From positions 1-9,769 of the forward strand of contig JAZBPJ010000087.1 of NCBI GenBank assembly GCA_036351575.1: a DNA stretch of 9,769 nucleotides, read 5' to 3'. Under the pieces are notes generated by a model that saw only the letters and a program-made list of their open reading frames with translations, searched no databases and was not told the origin of the DNA. This DNA comes from JABDPF01 sp036351575 (GTDB lineage Bacteria > Pseudomonadota > Gammaproteobacteria > Xanthomonadales > SZUA-36). Positions 6,481 to 9,769 of this stretch are shown here, piece by piece (the stretch's first letter is position 1; each line of letters starts with the position of its first letter). The translations under genes and the position numbers were made by a program.

Positions 6481-8334
6481 TTAGAGCGGCAAATAAAACA
6501 CCGTGTTCGAGATCAGCACCATGATGAAGATAAGGCAGGTGACCATCGGCCCCAGGTAGATGCGGCCGGTCACGCGGAAGAAGTAGCGGTTGAAGTAGGG
6601 CAGCACGAACATCATCGGCACGACCGCGAACAGCAGGTTGATGTACAGCCAGCCGTCCGTCCAGTAAACCATGCCCGTGGCGGCGAACACCGTGTACTGG
6701 ATGATCACGATCAGCAGCAGGCCGAGGGAATTGGCGACGCCACCGCGCAGCATGCTTTTCCATTCCGCCTCGCCTTCGAAGCGCATGGCGCCGTTGACGC
6801 GCAGCGAATTCGACAGGAAGAAAATGAAAAAGATCGGTGCGTACATCGCCAGCAGCACCAGCAGTTCCGGCCGGAACACGCGAACCCCCATGAACAGGAA
6901 GTTGTAGTCGACGTGCAGCAGGTAATAGAGCGTGAAGACCGTCATGAAATAGGCGGCGAACAGGATGAAGGCGAGAAAGAAGGTCTTCAGCAGTTCGCTG
7001 CCGCTGACCCGGGCGCCCCACATGGCCGGTTCGACGCCGTGTTTCTTGCCGAAGAACCGGTAGCTTGCGAAGAACAGCAGGTAGCCCAGCGTGCCGTTGA
7101 GCACGGCCCAGAGCATGACCGCGTTGTTCATGCGCTGCGGGAAAAACCAGGTCTGCTGTCGTGAAGAGGCGTCGACGAACAGTTTCTGCGACAGTTCCGC
7201 CATCGGAATGTAGGTAAAGCAGGCAATCAGTGCGCTGACGGCAAAGACTGACCAGAACACGGCAGCGCCCTTGCCTCGCGGGCGGGGCAGGGCCGGCGGA
7301 AGCGGGTGCACGAGCGCCTGGAAGTAAGGCGTTTGCAGCAGGATGCGGGACAGCGGAATCAGCGCCACCAGCGCCGCGATCATCGACACCATGCCAAGCA
7401 GTTCCTTCCAGTACCAGATCTGGTCGGTGCTGGCGAGGCCGCTCTCGTGGTCGAAAACGTATTCGAAATACTCGATCTGGTTGGCGGTCGCCTCGATCAT
7501 GTAGGGCTGGAAGGGGTGCAGGATGCGCTCGTTATGCACCACGCGCAGCGTGCGTGCATCGATGTCGCCGTAGTAGCGGCCGATCTCGACCTCGTCGATC
7601 GGCGGCAGGCCTTCGAGCGCCAGCCCCGAGTTGACGGCGCGCAGCGCCTCGGGGGCTGTTCGCATATCGCCGTTTTGCAGTTCGTTGCGATAGGCGCCCT
7701 CGTCCCAGAAGGCGTAGCTGACCCCCACGTTGGAACGCACGTTTTCCAGGATATCTGCCCGCAGGGTCAGCACGTAGCCCGAGATGAATATCGAGTGCAG
7801 CAGGGAGGGTTCGCCGGTTTCGATGGCCCGTTTGCCGAAGTAATCGGCGCCGCGGATGGCCGCGTTGCCGCCGGCCGAGTGCCCGGTGCTGCCAATCCGC
7901 TTCTTGTCGATGTAATTCAGATTTTCGCTGTTTGCCGCGTAGTCGACCACCGCGAACATGCCGTAACCCTCGGTGGTCGCGGCCAGCCGGCTCATGGACG
8001 CGCTGGAACGTCCCTGCGCATAAGGGTCGATGGAAATCACGACGAAACCGCGGCGCGAGAGTTCGATCGCAATGTTGGCCAGCGCTTCGCGCGATCGCTG
8101 GAAACCGGGTACGACGACGATCAGCGGCGCCTTGTTGTCCTTGCTGACATCGCGCGGTTTGAACAGGTCGCCCGCCACCCACTGGCCGTTTTGCGTGGGT
8201 ATGAGAACCTCGTTGACCCGCACGGCTCCGCCCGATGTCATGACCTGCGATGCAAGGAAGCTGCAAACGACGACGGTCAGCAGCGTGAGAAACAAAAAGC
8301 GTGCGTCGTGTTTTTTTCTGATGGGTGCGTCCAT
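6481..8334 (-). CDS. Membrane-anchored alpha/beta-hydrolase fused to a polytopic membrane domain
   Basis: A 617-aa protein of two parts; I do not recognise a named family for the whole. Residues 1-12 are basic and 12-30 form a membrane anchor. Residues about 40-300 look like an alpha/beta-hydrolase: a beta strand with VVPGF (74-78), VISIDPYAQGRSS (99-111), and the nucleophile elbow GHSAGG with Ser153; the catalytic His may be His267 or His273. About eight more membrane segments follow: 309-333, 357-378, 403-424, 447-473, 488-509, 532-553, 562-580 and 592-614. The basic loops RPRGKG (351-356), FFGKKHG and RYFFRVTGR all fall on the same side as the N-terminus, so the positive-inside rule puts the hydrolase in the periplasm. 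It is likely an esterase, lipase or peptidase acting at the membrane; the substrate is unknown. The ATG start has only a weak ribosome binding site. Terminators on both sides suggest a single-gene unit. Confidence 0.85.
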   Translation of the reverse strand: MDAPIRKKHDARFLFLTLLTVVVCSFLASQVMTSGGAVRVNEVLIPTQNGQWVAGDLFKPRDVSKDNKAPLIVVVPGFQRSREALANIAIELSRRGFVVISIDPYAQGRSSASMSRLAATTEGYGMFAVVDYAANSENLNYIDKKRIGSTGHSAGGNAAIRGADYFGKRAIETGEPSLLHSIFISGYVLTLRADILENVRSNVGVSYAFWDEGAYRNELQNGDMRTAPEALRAVNSGLALEGLPPIDEVEIGRYYGDIDARTLRVVHNERILHPFQPYMIEATANQIEYFEYVFDHESGLASTDQIWYWKELLGMVSMIAALVALIPLSRILLQTPYFQALVHPLPPALPRPRGKGAAVFWSVFAVSALIACFTYIPMAELSQKLFVDASSRQQTWFFPQRMNNAVMLWAVLNGTLGYLLFFASYRFFGKKHGVEPAMWGARVSGSELLKTFFLAFILFAAYFMTVFTLYYLLHVDYNFLFMGVRVFRPELLVLLAMYAPIFFIFFLSNSLRVNGAMRFEGEAEWKSMLRGGVANSLGLLLIVIIQYTVFAATGMVYWTDGWLYINLLFAVVPMMFVLPYFNRYFFRVTGRIYLGPMVTCLIFIMVLISNTVFYLPL

Positions 8335-8382
8335 CGGCCCAGTTTACCGTTTTGTGTCCGCGCCGGGGATGCCGGCCAGGAT

Positions 8383-8411
8383 AAAAAAAGCCGGCCAGGC
8401 GGCCGGCTTTT
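8383..8411 (-). terminator. Rho-independent terminator of the OFA transporter gene
   Basis: On the minus strand, AAAA-GCCGGCC (8411-8401), a four-base loop and GGCCGGC (8396-8390) run into seven Ts (8389-8383). The hairpin begins about 30 bases after the transporter stop codon and ends about 50 bases before the hydrolase start. An exact second copy of GCCGGCCAGG lies at 8371-8380, which offers a competing stem partner. Confidence 0.85.
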
Positions 8412-8440
8412 CTTCGTGCATTCGAAAATCAGGCTTGCGT

Positions 8441-9769
8441 TCAGGTCGAGCCGTAGGCGACTCCGCCGCGGCCGCGGCCCTTGCGGGTGCGCTGGCCCGG
8501 GCGAACCGTGAATATCATGATCGCCGCTCCGATCAGGCAGGAAACGCCTGCGATCAGGAAGGGTGTCATCCAGCCGATCGGTGACGTGCCGCCGGCAGCC
8601 GCATCCTTGAACAGGCCGGCCAGCAGCGGGCCGACGATTCCGGCCACGCCGTACGCGCTGAACACCCAGCCGTAGTTGCGGCCGACTTCCTTGTTGCCGA
8701 ACCAGTCCGCGGTCACGGCCGGGAACAGGGCGAAAATGCCGCCGTAATTGAAGCCGATCAGGCAGGCCGCAATCACCAGGCCCGTGGTCAGGCCGGTGTA
8801 AATGAAGACATGGTAGGTGGCCAGCATCGCGACGCCCTGGAGCGCTGACATGATGATGATCGCGCTCTTGCGCCCGATCCGGTCGGAAATCATGCCCCAG
8901 AGGATGCGTCCGAGACCATTGAAGATCGCCAGCCAGGCGACGGCGGTTTCGGTCGTGATGCCGGCGTTTTCGACACCGTGGTAGGAAAGCGCGTCGATAC
9001 CGAACAGCTTGATGCAGTAAATGACCATCAGGCCGGCGATCGCCGAGGACAAAAACACCACCCAGATCGAGTAGAACTGCGGCGTCTTCAGCATCTGTGC
9101 GGGTGCAAAACTGACCCCGTCGCCAGAGGTTGCCGCGTTGGCCGGATCCGGTTTCCAGCCGGCCGGGCGGTAGCCTTCGGGCGGGTTGACCATGACCACG
9201 CTGCCCAGCAGCACCAGGGCCGCGAAAATGAATCCGTAGATCACGAATACACTCTGCACGGGCGGCAGACCGAAGACTTCCGCGTAGTTCAGCAGGCCGC
9301 CGAACCAGGAGCCGGCGAGCTTGACCCAGATCGTCGCGCCGAAACCGAAACCGGCCACAGCGAGGCCCGTGATCATGCCCTTTTTATCCGGGAACCACTT
9401 GACGCCCACCGCGATCGGCACGACGTAGCCGAGGCCGATACCGGCGCCGGCGACCAGGCCGATGCAGATAAACTGGGCCCAGAAACTGGTGCCGAAGAAA
9501 CCGCCCAGCACGAAGCCGAGCCCAAGGAACAGGCCGCCCAGGATGGTCAGGCGCCGCGGGCCGACTGTGGCCAGCATGCGGCCGGCCAGGATCATCACCG
9601 CCGCGAACGTCGCCAGGCCGGCGGAGAAGATCCATGCGGTCTGGGTTGCGGTGAACTGGTAAATGCCGCTGGGGTCGGTCAGTATCCTGGTGAATACCGA
9701 CCATGCATACAGGGCGCCAAGGGCCAGTTGAATCAGGATTGCACCGACGACAACCAGCCAGCGATTGAG
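8441..9769 (-). CDS. OFA-type major facilitator transporter (5' end outside the window)
   Basis: A 12-helix MFS carrier of the oxalate/formate antiporter (OFA) family in the inner membrane; 442 residues are in the window and only a few N-terminal ones are missing. The first visible residues, LNRWLVVVGAILIQLALGAL then YAWSVFT, are the OFA first helix, so the internal GTG at 9598 is not the start. GRMLATVGPRRL (63-74) is MFS motif A in loop 2-3. WFPDKKGMITG (126-136) and PPEGYRPAGW (196-205) are OFA-typical. SDRIGRKSA (295-303) is the repeated motif in loop 8-9, and FNYGGIFALFPAVTADWFG is at 340-358. Helix 11 reads FSAYGVAG, with Tyr373 where, as I recall, oxalate carriers have an essential Lys. 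The substrate is therefore probably another carboxylate or remains unknown. The C-terminal tail is basic (RTRKGRGRGG). A strong terminator follows. Confidence 0.9.
   Translation of the reverse strand, partial: LNRWLVVVGAILIQLALGALYAWSVFTRILTDPSGIYQFTATQTAWIFSAGLATFAAVMILAGRMLATVGPRRLTILGGLFLGLGFVLGGFFGTSFWAQFICIGLVAGAGIGLGYVVPIAVGVKWFPDKKGMITGLAVAGFGFGATIWVKLAGSWFGGLLNYAEVFGLPPVQSVFVIYGFIFAALVLLGSVVMVNPPEGYRPAGWKPDPANAATSGDGVSFAPAQMLKTPQFYSIWVVFLSSAIAGLMVIYCIKLFGIDALSYHGVENAGITTETAVAWLAIFNGLGRILWGMISDRIGRKSAIIIMSALQGVAMLATYHVFIYTGLTTGLVIAACLIGFNYGGIFALFPAVTADWFGNKEVGRNYGWVFSAYGVAGIVGPLLAGLFKDAAAGGTSPIGWMTPFLIAGVSCLIGAAIMIFTVRPGQRTRKGRGRGGVAYGST

Noticed and set aside
7306..8511. 401-codon plus-strand frame opposite the hydrolase gene
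   Set aside because: It is a shadow frame: the minus-strand protein has a signal anchor, catalytic motif and membrane helices, while this product has none.
9384..9704. Minus-strand frame rich in Arg and Pro overlapping the transporter
   Set aside because: It is an out-of-frame reading of the transporter gene, whose OFA helices continue in the other frame to the window edge.

Overview
The window looks like the chromosome of a high-GC gammaproteobacterium. The reasons are a full-length E. coli-type DNA polymerase III alpha subunit (DnaE, 1153 aa), a DUF4124 plus SLT lytic transglycosylase of the kind common in Gammaproteobacteria, a tRNA gene with its CCA encoded, and GC-rich codon use. I cannot name the genus. 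No phage, plasmid, CRISPR or insertion-sequence gene is visible.

Layout, left to right. Positions 43-147 (minus) hold the 3' remnant of a GlsB/YeaQ/YmgE small membrane protein gene with no usable start. A secreted lytic transglycosylase follows on the plus strand (248-853). It converges on dnaE (896-4357, minus), which has a candidate -10 box just upstream. Next on the minus strand is a Tat-exported FAD-linked oxidoreductase of the berberine-bridge-enzyme type (4529-6031), ending in a hairpin terminator. A plus-strand tRNA-Val(GAC) gene (6226-6300) has its own promoter region, a leader hairpin and a strong, probably bidirectional, terminator. Between that terminator and the next gene is a structured repeat unit of about 90 nt (6375-6464). 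Then come a 617-aa membrane protein joining a predicted periplasmic alpha/beta-hydrolase to eight further membrane segments (6481-8334, minus) and, after a strong terminator, an OFA-type major facilitator transporter (8441 to beyond 9769, minus) whose first few codons lie outside the window.

The genes do not form one pathway. Most are flanked by their own terminators or by convergent neighbours, so they appear to be separate transcription units: replication (dnaE), cell-wall turnover (lytic transglycosylase), translation (tRNA-Val), an exported oxidoreductase, a membrane-bound hydrolase and a carboxylate-type transporter. The least explained items are the hydrolase/polytopic-membrane fusion, the three-way-junction repeat in its 3' flank, and the leader hairpin of the tRNA gene. 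I did not find a convincing new multi-gene system.
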